Below are positions 25,091 to 33,056 of a DNA stretch of 64,000 nt, one piece after another. The first letter of the stretch is position 1, and each line of letters opens with the position of its first letter. Origin of the DNA: DTWD01 sp963662965 (lineage in GTDB: Bacteria; Acidobacteriota; Vicinamibacteria; Vicinamibacterales; UBA8438); NCBI GenBank assembly GCA_963662965.1, contig OY759970.1, positions 4,588,001 through 4,652,000 on the forward strand, read 5' to 3'. The notes beneath the pieces are model-generated. The model was not told the origin of the DNA. It ran no database searches and saw only the letters and a program-made list of their open reading frames with translations. The translations under genes and the position numbers were made by a program.

Positions 25091-25897
25091 GTGAGAGAAG
25101 CGACATCTCAGATCCTCGCCGAGCGGGCGCGGGGAGACCGTGGTCTGGAGCGGACACTGGCTGTCTCCGTGGTGGTCCATGCCTTGGTCATCGTGGTGAT
25201 GGTCTTTGCGCCCGAGGCGTGGATCAGCGGTGAGACCGGTGACGATGACACGGCGCTCGATATCATGACCTTGCGACTCGGCGGTCCCGAAGGGCCCGGA
25301 GAAGGCGGCCTCACTCCACTCGGCGGACGACCGATTCAGGAAGTCGTCCCTCTCCCTGAGGCCAGACGGCCGCAGTGGATTCAGCCCCCGACGCCGACGC
25401 CGCCGGAGATGATTCTGCCGGTTCCCGAAGAAGAGAGCCGGCGCCGTCCCGAGCCGGAAACCGAGGTGCAGACGGCGCCGGAAGAGGCGCGCGGACGTAC
25501 GCCGACGCGTGGGTCCGAGTTGCGCGAGGGAACGGCGATGGCCGAGACCGGCGTCGAGGGCATGGGAATCGGACTCTCCGCCGGGGGGCTCGGTGGGAGC
25601 GGCACGGAGCTCGACGTCGGTGACTTCTGCTGTCCTCAGTATCTCGCCACGATGCTGAATCTCATCCGCCGCCGCTGGGACAACAACCAGCGTGTCCCAG
25701 GGATGGTCGTGGTCCGCTTCACGATCCACCGCGACGGTTCGATTGCCGATGTTGGACTGCATCAGGGCAGCGGGCACGTCGCGCTCGATCTCAGCGCCCA
25801 GCGGGCGGTCCTGCTCACGCGCGCGATCCAACCGCTTCCGTCGGCGTTTTCCGAGAGCAGCCTCACGGTGCGCCTCACCTTCGAGTATCGACAATGA
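25091..25897 (+). CDS. TolA/TonB-like periplasm-spanning protein
   Basis: 268-aa energy-transducing protein. One N-terminal TM helix (about residues 21-40, TLAVSVVVHALVIVVMVFAP) with the conserved S-H of TonB/TolA anchors; a Pro/Glu-rich middle (about 85-150); a Gly-rich hinge; and a C-terminal TonB-like domain (about 175-268) with IRRRWDNNQRVPGMVVVRFT, RDGSIADVGLHQGSG and LDLSAQRAVLLT. Its position between tolR and tolB makes TolA the functional equivalent, although the C-terminal domain is closer to TonB. The start is GTG. The stop overlaps tolB as ATGA. Confidence 0.85.
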   Translation: MREATSQILAERARGDRGLERTLAVSVVVHALVIVVMVFAPEAWISGETGDDDTALDIMTLRLGGPEGPGEGGLTPLGGRPIQEVVPLPEARRPQWIQPPTPTPPEMILPVPEEESRRRPEPETEVQTAPEEARGRTPTRGSELREGTAMAETGVEGMGIGLSAGGLGGSGTELDVGDFCCPQYLATMLNLIRRRWDNNQRVPGMVVVRFTIHRDGSIADVGLHQGSGHVALDLSAQRAVLLTRAIQPLPSAFSESSLTVRLTFEYRQ

Positions 25898-27282
25898 CCA
25901 AAGCCACACGTTTCTCGACCGCGGTCCGTCGCTTGGTGCCGGTCGTCATGGTGTTACCGGCGGTCGGTGCGCTGCTTCTGGCGCAGCCACAGGAGCGGAC
26001 GCGACAGCGCTCAGAGCTCGATCTGATCATCGGCGATCGCATCGGCTCGCAGCCGCGCTTTGCCGTGCCTGATTGCCTGGCGCTTACCCGTGACACGGAG
26101 ACGGTGCAGGCGGCGACGACGATTGCCGAGGTCCTGTGGGCCGACCTGGAGTTCGAGCGCGAGTTTCGGATGGTGGCGCGTGATACTTACACGACGATTC
26201 CCCCGGCGCGCGGTCTCACCGATATTCCGTTCGACGCGTGGCGTGAACTCGGCGCGGACGGGGTTGTCAGCTGTTCCGTCAGCCGCGTGTCCGATGACCA
26301 GATCCGCGTCCAGGCGCGCCTCTTCAACGTCCGTTCGCTCGACTCTGCCTTCGGCGTGGAGTACAGCGGGTCGCTCAGAAACGTGCGGGTCTACGCGCAT
26401 CAGCTCTCCGACGAGATTCATCGACACCAAACCGGGCTGGAGGGGGTGGCGCGCAGTCATCTATCGTTTGTCTCGGACCGCGACAGCCAGTCGGCGCTCG
26501 GCCTCGTACCTGACCGTCAGACCAAAGAGGTGTATGTCGCCGACTACGACGGCGCCAACGTCCGGCGCGTCACCGTCAGCCGGTCACTCAACGTCACGCC
26601 GGCGCTGGCCCCGACCGGACGCTCGCTCGCCTACACCTCATATCGCTCGGGGTTCCCGGACGTCGTGATTTCGTATATCTACGAAGGTCGTTTCGAGACG
26701 CCGGCCGGCGGCACGTCGCGCGTCCACAACTGGCTCCCGGCGTTTTCGCCGGACGGGCGCCAGATCGCTTTCAACTCGAACCGCGATGGAAACGTCGAGC
26801 TGTACGTGGTGAATGTCGACGGCAGCGGGCTACGTCGCTTGACGACCCATCCGAGCATCGATACGAGCCCGACGTGGTCGCCGCTGGGGCACCAACTGGC
26901 CTTCACGTCGGACCGCAGCGGGTCGCCGCAGGTGTATGTGGTCGATATCGACGGCACCGGGCTGCGGCGCATCACGTTCGAGTCGTATTGCGACCGTCCA
27001 ACATGGTCCCCCGCTCCCTACAACGAGATCGCCTATGCGTCGCGGACCGGGCCGGGCTTCGACATCAAGATCCTCGACCTCGCCACGAACGAGTATCGCC
27101 AGGTCACGTTCGGCCTCGGCACCAACGAGAGTCCGAGCTTTGCGCCGAATGGACGCCATCTGGCGTTTTCGTCGACGCGCGGCAGCGGCAACAAGCAGAT
27201 CTGGTTGATTGGACGCGACGGTCGCGGGCTCACGCGCATCACGAGCACGGGCAACAACGAAATGCCGAGTTGGTCACGATAG
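25894..27282 (+). CDS. tolB: Tol-Pal periplasmic protein TolB
   Basis: Periplasmic six-bladed beta-propeller of the Tol-Pal system, 462 aa. Signal segment at about residues 12-30. The N-terminal domain is divergent. The propeller begins near residue 190 with LSFVSDRDSQSALGLVPDRQ and has PD40 repeats: GRSLAYTSYRSGFPDVVI, GRQIAFNSNRDGNVELYVVN, HQLAFTSDRSGSPQVYVVD, GRHLAFSSTRGSGNKQIWLI. It binds Pal and TolA. It overlaps the upstream TonB-like gene by four bases; pal follows 11 bases after the stop. Confidence 0.93.
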   Translation: MTKATRFSTAVRRLVPVVMVLPAVGALLLAQPQERTRQRSELDLIIGDRIGSQPRFAVPDCLALTRDTETVQAATTIAEVLWADLEFEREFRMVARDTYTTIPPARGLTDIPFDAWRELGADGVVSCSVSRVSDDQIRVQARLFNVRSLDSAFGVEYSGSLRNVRVYAHQLSDEIHRHQTGLEGVARSHLSFVSDRDSQSALGLVPDRQTKEVYVADYDGANVRRVTVSRSLNVTPALAPTGRSLAYTSYRSGFPDVVISYIYEGRFETPAGGTSRVHNWLPAFSPDGRQIAFNSNRDGNVELYVVNVDGSGLRRLTTHPSIDTSPTWSPLGHQLAFTSDRSGSPQVYVVDIDGTGLRRITFESYCDRPTWSPAPYNEIAYASRTGPGFDIKILDLATNEYRQVTFGLGTNESPSFAPNGRHLAFSSTRGSGNKQIWLIGRDGRGLTRITSTGNNEMPSWSR

Positions 27283-27293
27283 CGAGGTGCACA

Positions 27294-27896
27294 GTGGAAC
27301 GACGAGGACCCCGTATATGCCGACGACTTTGGAACGACCGCTTCGTGTTGGCCGCCGTCGTGGTCAGCCTGCTTGGCTGGTCCTGCGTGCGAAACCCGAC
27401 ACCGGTCGAACCCGAAGCGCCTGAGCCGCCGCCAGGCGCCGAGCGCGTCACACCGCCGCCGCCAAGTCCCCCGCCGGTGCCCGAGGAGCCACCGCCTCCA
27501 CCGCCGGCCGTGCCCGACGACGAGTTCGCGTCCCGGTCTCTTGAGGAAATCAACAGCGCGGCGCCGCTGGAACCGGTCTTCTTCGCGTACGACAGCAGCG
27601 ACCTCGACGACAATGCGGTCGATGCCATTCGCACCAACGTCGACGTTCTCGGGCGTTACACTACCTGGGTGGTCACCGTCGAGGGGCACTGCGATGAACG
27701 CGGGACCCCCGAGTACAACCTTGGGCTCGGCGAGCGCCGGGCCCTCACCGTCCGCGACCATCTCGTCAGCCTTGGATTGACCCCCGCACGCGTGCGCACC
27801 GTGAGCTACGGCAAGGAGTTTCCGTTCGACCCCGGGAGTACCCCGGAGGCGTGGGCGGCGAATCGTCGTGCCCACTTTGTCGTGACGGCGCGATGA
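27294..27896 (+). CDS. pal: Peptidoglycan-associated lipoprotein Pal
   Basis: Outer-membrane lipoprotein, 200 aa, that ties the outer membrane to peptidoglycan and recycles by the Tol motor. Lipobox SLLGWSC near residue 31; a Pro-rich spacer (about 36-75); then the OmpA-like domain (about 90-200) with VFFAYDSSDLDDNA, TVEGHCDERGTPEYNLGLGE and RRALTVRDHLVSLGL, including the peptidoglycan-binding Asp and Arg. The start is GTG 27294, with GAGG seven bases upstream; much longer upstream readings would run through tolB and are rejected. Confidence 0.94.
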   Translation: MERRGPRICRRLWNDRFVLAAVVVSLLGWSCVRNPTPVEPEAPEPPPGAERVTPPPPSPPPVPEEPPPPPPAVPDDEFASRSLEEINSAAPLEPVFFAYDSSDLDDNAVDAIRTNVDVLGRYTTWVVTVEGHCDERGTPEYNLGLGERRALTVRDHLVSLGLTPARVRTVSYGKEFPFDPGSTPEAWAANRRAHFVVTAR

Positions 27897-27972
27897 CCCT
27901 CCCGCGCGGATTCACGTTGGGCGCGGTGACGAAGTGGAGTACAGTATCGCGATCGAGACGAGAGGCACTCGG

Positions 27973-28803
27973 ATGACACGTATCACACTCGCGTTTCTCG
28001 CCATCCTCGCCGTCACGTCACCACCGCTGTTCGCCGCGGACCGCGAGCACGAGCAACTGATGGCCGACATTCGCATGCTGCAAGAACAGACGCTGCGGGT
28101 GCATCAGCTTATTGCCGGCCTCGAAGGCACGCTCGAGACCCTTTCGTCGAGGCTCCACGTGCAGGACGACGAGCTCCGCAAGGCCTTCGCAAACCAACGG
28201 TTGACGACGGAAAATGTGGCGTCTGGTGTCCGTATCCTGCGAGAGAAGCTTGACGAAACGAATGTGCGTCTGTCGTCCCTGTCGCAAGAGGTCGAGGCGC
28301 TTCGCGTGTCGATTCCGCCATCACCGCCACCGATGACCCAGCTGCTCGTCGATCCGGAGACGGGACTGCCCACCGCCGCGGCGGCCTCCGCGCCGCCGGC
28401 ACCGGTGCCCACCGCCGCGGGCGTGTCGCCCCAGCGGATGTACGACACGGCGTGGGCGGATTACACCAACGGTCAATGGGCGCTCGCCGTTCAGGGGTTC
28501 GAAGCGTATATCAAGACGTTCCCGCGGTCGGAATTAACCGATGACGCCGCCTTCTACATCGGGAACACGCATTTTGCCGAGGGGAAGTTTCAAGAGGCGG
28601 TCGTGGCGTTCGAGCAGGTGCTGCTGACCTATCCGGATGGTGACATCGTGCCGGAAGCCTCCTATAAACGTGGTCTTGCCCTCGACCAACTCGGTGAGCC
28701 GGACCGAGCGCGCCAGGCGTTCGAGTTGGTCGTCACCAACTATCCCGATAACATGATGTCCACCTTGGCGCAGCAAGCGCTTGACCGCCTCGGTCGGCCG
28801 TAG
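27973..28803 (+). CDS. cpoB: Tol-Pal accessory protein CpoB/YbgF
   Basis: Periplasmic protein (276 aa) that coordinates Tol-Pal function with peptidoglycan synthesis. Signal peptide ending at about residue 20 (PPLFAADREH), coiled-coil N-terminus (about 25-115), a Pro/Ala-rich linker, then three TPR-like units (about 155-270): YDTAWADYTNGQWALAVQGF, FYIGNTHFAEGKFQEAVVAF, YKRGLALDQLGEPDRARQAF. The ATG at 27973 is chosen because GAGAGG lies seven bases upstream and it opens directly with the signal peptide. Last gene of the tol cluster. Confidence 0.9.
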   Translation: MTRITLAFLAILAVTSPPLFAADREHEQLMADIRMLQEQTLRVHQLIAGLEGTLETLSSRLHVQDDELRKAFANQRLTTENVASGVRILREKLDETNVRLSSLSQEVEALRVSIPPSPPPMTQLLVDPETGLPTAAAASAPPAPVPTAAGVSPQRMYDTAWADYTNGQWALAVQGFEAYIKTFPRSELTDDAAFYIGNTHFAEGKFQEAVVAFEQVLLTYPDGDIVPEASYKRGLALDQLGEPDRARQAFELVVTNYPDNMMSTLAQQALDRLGRP

Positions 28804-28838
28804 GGTCCCCACGTCGTCGAAGGAGCACGTAGCGCGCG

Positions 28839-29291
28839 ATGGGCAGTGTAAACAAAGTTATCCTCGTTGGGAATCTCGGCCGTGACGTTGAGTTGCGGTA
28901 TACACCGAGCGGCGACGCGGTCGGCACACTCAACTTGGCCACAACCGAAGTCTGGAACGACAAGAGCGGCGAGCGGCAGGAGAAAACCGAGTGGCACCGC
29001 ATCGTCCTTTGGGGCAAGCAGGCGAAGTCGCTGCAAGAATACCTACTGAAGGGCCGGCAAATTTACGTCGAAGGCAAGCTACAGACGCGCACGTGGGACG
29101 ACCGGGATGGCAAGAAGCGCTACACCACGGAAGTCCGCGCCGACCGCGTCGTGCTCCTCGGCAGCCGCGGCGGCGGCGGCGGCTCCCGCGGCGACTACCA
29201 GCCGGAACAGCAGGAACAGCAGGAACAGCCGGCACCGGCGGTGCCGGCCGCCAGTGTCCCTGAGCTGACGGACGACGACATTCCATTTTAA
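28839..29291 (+). CDS. ssb: Single-stranded DNA-binding protein
   Basis: 150-aa SSB that coats single-stranded DNA in replication and repair. The OB fold is at residues 1-108: VNKVILVGNLGRDVELRYT, KTEWHRIVLWGKQAKSLQEY and KGRQIYVEGKLQTRTWDD. A Gly/Gln/Pro-rich linker (GGGGGSRGDY, then QEQQEQQEQ repeats) precedes the conserved acidic tip LTDDDIPF, which recruits partner proteins. GAAGGAG lies 13 bases before the ATG. It follows cpoB after 35 bases and may share its transcript. Confidence 0.97.
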   Translation: MGSVNKVILVGNLGRDVELRYTPSGDAVGTLNLATTEVWNDKSGERQEKTEWHRIVLWGKQAKSLQEYLLKGRQIYVEGKLQTRTWDDRDGKKRYTTEVRADRVVLLGSRGGGGGSRGDYQPEQQEQQEQPAPAVPAASVPELTDDDIPF

Positions 29292-29420
29292 GTTTAGACG
29301 AGACCTCCTCAGCGGTAGTCGGGTGGCACCGAGCCGTCGCTTCGGTTGCGGTCGAAAGTCAGTGGGACTTCGTCTCTACGCAGCCTCCCTTCCCCTAGCA
29401 AGACGTGGTCTGAGCAGCTT

Positions 29421-29444
29421 GGTGGTGTATCCCGCGGACCCCGC
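29421..29444 (+). repeat. Direct repeat, copy 1
   Basis: GGTGGTGTATCCCGCGGACC followed by CCGC; 22 of 24 bases match the copy at 29512-29535, which is 91 bases away start to start. Both copies follow a CTNAGCA-type hexamer at a similar distance (CTGAGCAGCTT and CTCAGCACCCG), so the repeated unit may be longer. It contains the palindrome CCGCGG. Confidence 0.6.
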
Positions 29445-29511
29445 ACGACGCTGGGACCCACTCCACGTGGGCCCCAGCTCTCATTAGCGATCTCTGGTTG
29501 CTCAGCACCCG

Positions 29512-29535
29512 GGTGGTTGATCCCGCGGACCCCGC
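29512..29535 (+). repeat. Direct repeat, copy 2
   Basis: GGTGGTTGATCCCGCGGACC followed by CCGC, the second copy of the 24-base repeat at 29421-29444. The function is unknown; paired binding sites, a repeated RNA element or a decayed short interspersed repeat are possible. Confidence 0.6.
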
Positions 29536-29622
29536 TTCGAGCGCAACGCGAGTGACGGCCCGGTGACAGGACCTGACCACCAAACGAAGCTGGCGGTCCG
29601 GAGTGACGCCTCGGCGTGGTTG

Positions 29623-30015
29623 CTACGGGGGTGAGGTGCCCTCGCGCCCGTAGCGGTCCTCCAGACGCACGACATCATCGAGCTCCGGCGTCGACACTTC
29701 GATGATGTCGCAATCCTCGACGGCGGTCATACGATGCACCATCTTTGGTCGCACGTGGACCCGCTCGCCCGGCTTCATCTCCCAGTCGCGTATGTCGTCG
29801 CCGTCGCGAAGCTCGAAGCGCAGCCGGCCGGCCCAGAGCAAGATCGTCTCGTCCTTCTCGTTGTGGTACTGCAAGCTCAGGGCGTGACCCGCCGTGACGT
29901 GGATCACCTTGCCGACATACCGATCGGTCTTGGCCCAGTGCAATTCATAACCCCACGGCTTCTCAACGCGTGTCACATCGCCGCTTCCCACCCTGACCTC
30001 CTTTGCCCTTGCCAC
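29623..30015 (-). CDS. Cupin, mannose-6-phosphate isomerase type II-like
   Basis: Single-domain cupin of 130 aa resembling the C-terminal isomerase domain of ManC/type II phosphomannose isomerases: VEKPWGYELHWAKTD, SLQYHNEKDETILLWAGRL (metal-binding Q-x-H-x-x-x-x-E) and HVRPKMVHRMTAVEDCDIIE. Such stand-alone cupins may interconvert sugar phosphates or act as sugar-nucleotide accessory enzymes; the substrate is not known. It starts one base after the rapZ stop and is the last gene of the long leftward operon. Confidence 0.8.
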   Translation of the reverse strand: MARAKEVRVGSGDVTRVEKPWGYELHWAKTDRYVGKVIHVTAGHALSLQYHNEKDETILLWAGRLRFELRDGDDIRDWEMKPGERVHVRPKMVHRMTAVEDCDIIEVSTPELDDVVRLEDRYGREGTSPP

Positions 30016-30016
30016 T

Positions 30017-30913
30017 CTACGCCTTCGTCACATCCCGATGCTTGACGCGGAGCCGCACCCCATCGAACCCCGACATTTGTCGCCGCAACCGCTCGGCGAT
30101 AAACACTGACCGGTGTTGGCCGCCGGTGCATCCGATACCGATCGTCAGATAGCTCTTGCCCTCCTGAGCGTACTGCGGGATGAGAAACGCTAGGAACTCG
30201 GCCGTCTTGGCCAGAAACGTCTTCGTCGGCTCGAATTTGTCGAGGTAACGTTGCACGGCCCGGTCGCGGCCCGTCAACCGCCGCAGTTTTGGCTCGAAGT
30301 GTGGGTTGGGGAGGAAACGAACGTCGAGCAGGAGATCCGCCTCGAGCGGGATGCCGTGTTTGTATCCAAAGCTGACGAGCGTGGCGACGAGACCGGCGTT
30401 GGACCGGCCCTGCGAGAGCTCCATGAACGCGCGTCGAAGCTCGTGCACGGTCAGGTCGGACGTGTCGAACACACGGTCGGCTCGACGCTTGACCGCAGCC
30501 AACCGCGACCGTTCCTCCGCAATACCTTCGAGCACGGACCGGTCCGGCGCGAGCGGGTGCGGCCGCCGCGTCTCCGAGAACCTGCGCACCAGCGCGCCGT
30601 CGCTCGCTTCAAGGAAAATCAGGACCGTTCCAAGTGCCTTCCGCCGACGGAGATCTCGGAGCGCGCCGGGAAACTCTGTGAGGAAGTTCGGGTCCCGCAC
30701 GTCGGCGACGACCGCAGACGGCCGTGGCGAGCCCCCTTCGGCGGCAACGTCGCGCTCGACGCCATCGGCGAAGGCGCCCAAGAGCGCGACCGGTAAGTTG
30801 TCGACACAGAAGTAACCGAGGTCTTCGAGGGCGTGCACCCCCTCCGACTTGCCCGCGCCCGATAGACCGGTGAGAACGACGAACCGGGCGGGGGCTCCGA
30901 GCAGTGCGGTCAC
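30017..30913 (-). CDS. rapZ: RNase adapter protein RapZ
   Basis: 298-aa P-loop protein of the RapZ/YvcJ family, which binds nucleotides and, in enterobacteria, small RNAs controlling GlmS. Walker A VVLTGLSGAGKSEGVHALED; FCVDNLPVALLGAF; FLEASDGALVRRFSETRRPH; and the C-terminal signature TIGIGCTGGQHRSVFIAERL. The ATG overlaps the rpoN stop by four bases. The rpoN-rapZ neighbourhood is the classic arrangement, although hpf and ptsN, often found here, are absent. Confidence 0.93.
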   Translation of the reverse strand: MTALLGAPARFVVLTGLSGAGKSEGVHALEDLGYFCVDNLPVALLGAFADGVERDVAAEGGSPRPSAVVADVRDPNFLTEFPGALRDLRRRKALGTVLIFLEASDGALVRRFSETRRPHPLAPDRSVLEGIAEERSRLAAVKRRADRVFDTSDLTVHELRRAFMELSQGRSNAGLVATLVSFGYKHGIPLEADLLLDVRFLPNPHFEPKLRRLTGRDRAVQRYLDKFEPTKTFLAKTAEFLAFLIPQYAQEGKSYLTIGIGCTGGQHRSVFIAERLRRQMSGFDGVRLRVKHRDVTKA

Positions 30914-32297
30914 CCGTACAGCACTTTACGCTGGCTCGACGTTGGGATTCTCAACTCCTCGCGGTACTTGGCGATCGTGCGTCGCGCGAGCACGAGTCCT
31001 TCCTCCTGGAGGCGGCGGACGATCCGCGAGTCACTCAGCGGCTTGCTTGAGTCTTCTTGGTTAATGAGTTTTCGTATTCGCTGCTGGATGGTCACCGACG
31101 ACACGTTCTCACCGTAGGCGCTATGGTTGCCACTGTGGAAGAAAGACTTCATTTCGAATACGCCCTGAGGCGTGTGGATGTATTTGTTGTTCACCACGCG
31201 GCTCACGGTTGACTCGTGCATCCCGATATCACTCGCGACATCCCGCAGGACGAGGGGGCGCAGATGCAAGATGCCGTGGACGAGGAACTCGCGCTGGAAC
31301 CGGACGATGCTGGTCACCACCTTGTGGATGATCTTTTGCCGCTGGTGGACCGACTTGATGAGCCACAGCGCCGACCTGAACTTTTCCTTGACGTAGGCTC
31401 GCGTCTCGGCGGAGTTGTTGCTGTTCTTGTGCATCATTCGATGGTAGACCGGGCTGATGCGATGCTGGGGCATGCCGTCCTCATTCAAGACGGCCACGTA
31501 CTCGTCCTCGACTTTCTTGATCGATACGTCGGGTATCACGTACTGGGACGGGACCGGATTCAGGCGGCTCCCTGGCTTGGGGTCGAGTCGCTTCAGGATC
31601 TCCATGTGTTCCTTTAGCGCCTCGATCGGCATGTCCATCCGGCGCGAGAGCTCCGGTCATTGGTGGTTCTGGAGAAGCTTGAGGTGCTCGCGTACGATCG
31701 TCTCGCTCGGTGTCCCCTCGAGCCCAAGATGTCTAATCTGCAGCAGGAGACACTCCTGGACATCCCGCGCCGCGACGCCGACTGGGGCGAATGTCTGCAC
31801 GAGCTCGAGCTCGACTTCGGCCGGCGGCCACTCCCCCATCGCGGCAATCTCGTCGATCGACGCCACCAGATATCCGTCGTCGTCGAGGTTGCCGATGATT
31901 GCCCCGCCGGTCTCTCGTAGGAGCTCGTCGTTCGTCCGCAAGAGGAGCTGCCAGAGGAGGTTGGTCGGAGAGCGAGGTGGTGGTCGACAACGTGTTCTCG
32001 AACGGCGGCAGCTCTTTTCTCGGTCGTGGCGCGTGGGCGATACCCCGAGTCGAGATACTCGCCAAAGAAATACTCGTAGTCGGCGTCGTCCCACGTGTCC
32101 TGTCGATCGGTCGTCGTCGGCGGCTCCGGATCAGCCTTGTCCACTTGGGCCGCGAGGGGGTTCTCGACGACCTCCTGATTCAGCATGTCGACGAGCTCCA
32201 GCGTCGACATCGGTAACAGCTTGATCGCCTGCTGCAGGGACGGCGTCAGAATGAGCTTATGCGACAGTCGAACTTCGAGCCTCTGCGTAATCGCCAT
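30910..32297 (-). pseudogene. rpoN: Sigma-54 factor RpoN, two frameshifts and an in-frame TGA
   Basis: Alternative sigma factor of sigma-54 promoters, readable end to end only by changing frame. N-terminal activator region: QRLEVRLSHKLILTPSLQQA and MSTLELVDMLNQEVVENPLA. First shift at about 32015 (GAGAAAAGAG), after which KELPPFENTLSTTTSLSDQ is read; second at about 31962, giving LLWQLLLRTNDELLRETGGA through LKLLQNHQ. TGA at 31657-31659 then interrupts the same frame before PELSRRMDMPIEALKEHMEI. The DNA-binding part is intact, ending with the RpoN box ARRTIAKYREELRIPTSSQR. A 242-codon C-terminal ORF could still be made from ATG 31638 but would lack the activator region. Confidence 0.85.
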
Positions 32298-32330
32298 TGG
32301 TGCCAGGTTTGCCCACGTCCTACTTCGATT

Positions 32331-33056
32331 CTAATCCAAACGAAAATCGGCGCCCAGGTAGATACGTTTTACCGCCTCGTCACTCGCCAGTTCGGCCGGT
32401 GTTCCACTCTTGAACACTTCCCCATCATGCACGATATACGTGCGGTCGGTGATCTTGAGTGTCTCGCGCACGTTGTGGTCGGTGATCAATACGCCTATTC
32501 CCCGTTCTTTTAGGTGGAAGATGATGGTTTGGATGTCGGTCACCGCGATCGGATCAATGCCCGCGAACGGTTCATCCAGCAGGATGAACGACGGCGCCAT
32601 CACGAGCGCCCTGGTGATCTCGACACGCCGGCGTTCACCCCCAGAGAGCGAGTGCGCTCGCGACTTCGCGAGCGGCGTAAGGTTGAGCTCGGCCAGAAGC
32701 TCCTTGACTCGTTTCTGCCGAGCCGCGCGGTCGAGCTTCAGTGTCTCGAGAATCGCCAAGATATTCTGCTCGACCGTCAAGCCCCGAAACACCGACGGTT
32801 CTTGCGGAAGGTAGCCAATGCCCTTTCGGGCTCGGACGTACATCGGATCATCGGTGACGTCCTGGCCATCGAGCAGCACCCGTCCAGAATCCGGGGCAGT
32901 CAACCCGACCACCATGTAGAACGTCGTCGTCTTGCCGGCGCCGTTTGGCCCGAGCAACCCCACCACTTCCCCCGACCGCACATCGAGGCTCACAGTTCGA
33001 ACCACGGTGCGCCCGCCGTACGATTTGGTAAGGTCGGAGGTCTTGAGGGTGGCCAT
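32331..33056 (-). CDS. lptB: LPS-export ATP-binding protein LptB
   Basis: ABC ATPase (241 aa) driving LPS extraction with LptF/LptG. Walker A LLGPNGAGKTTTFYMVVG; Q-loop YLPQEPSVFRGLTVEQN; signature SLSGGERRRVEITRAL; Walker B FILLDEPFAGIDPIAV; H-loop ITDHNVRETL. DRTYIVHDGEVFKSGTP is typical of LptB. The ATG shares one base with the stop of the LptC-LptA fusion (TAATG). An upstream extension to 33209 is out of the family and rejected. It must pair with the LptF-LptG fusion encoded at 15.7-18.0 kb. Confidence 0.95.
   Translation of the reverse strand: MATLKTSDLTKSYGGRTVVRTVSLDVRSGEVVGLLGPNGAGKTTTFYMVVGLTAPDSGRVLLDGQDVTDDPMYVRARKGIGYLPQEPSVFRGLTVEQNILAILETLKLDRAARQKRVKELLAELNLTPLAKSRAHSLSGGERRRVEITRALVMAPSFILLDEPFAGIDPIAVTDIQTIIFHLKERGIGVLITDHNVRETLKITDRTYIVHDGEVFKSGTPAELASDEAVKRIYLGADFRLD

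Larger units (their letters stand above)
29292..29622. other. Intergenic region between convergent ssb and cupin genes
   Basis: About 330 bases with no convincing gene. Its main feature is a 24-base direct repeat (29421-29444 and 29512-29535). It lies between two converging transcription units, so it need not hold promoters. No T-rich terminator hairpin stands out. Confidence 0.45.

Noticed and set aside
27294..27540. CRISPR-like or repeat array in the proline-codon-rich start of pal
   Set aside because: The repeats are CCG/CCA proline codons of the lipoprotein spacer; there are no regular spacers, and no cas genes occur in the window.
29395..29583. 62-codon ORF on the minus strand in the ssb-cupin gap
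   Set aside because: It consists largely of the translated direct repeats and has no ribosome-binding site or recognisable domain.
31657..31659. TGA in rpoN read as tryptophan or selenocysteine
   Set aside because: TGA ends many intact genes in the window (for example frdB, guaA, tsaB and aguB), the same gene has two frameshifts, and there is no SECIS-like hairpin evident; a nonsense mutation is simpler.
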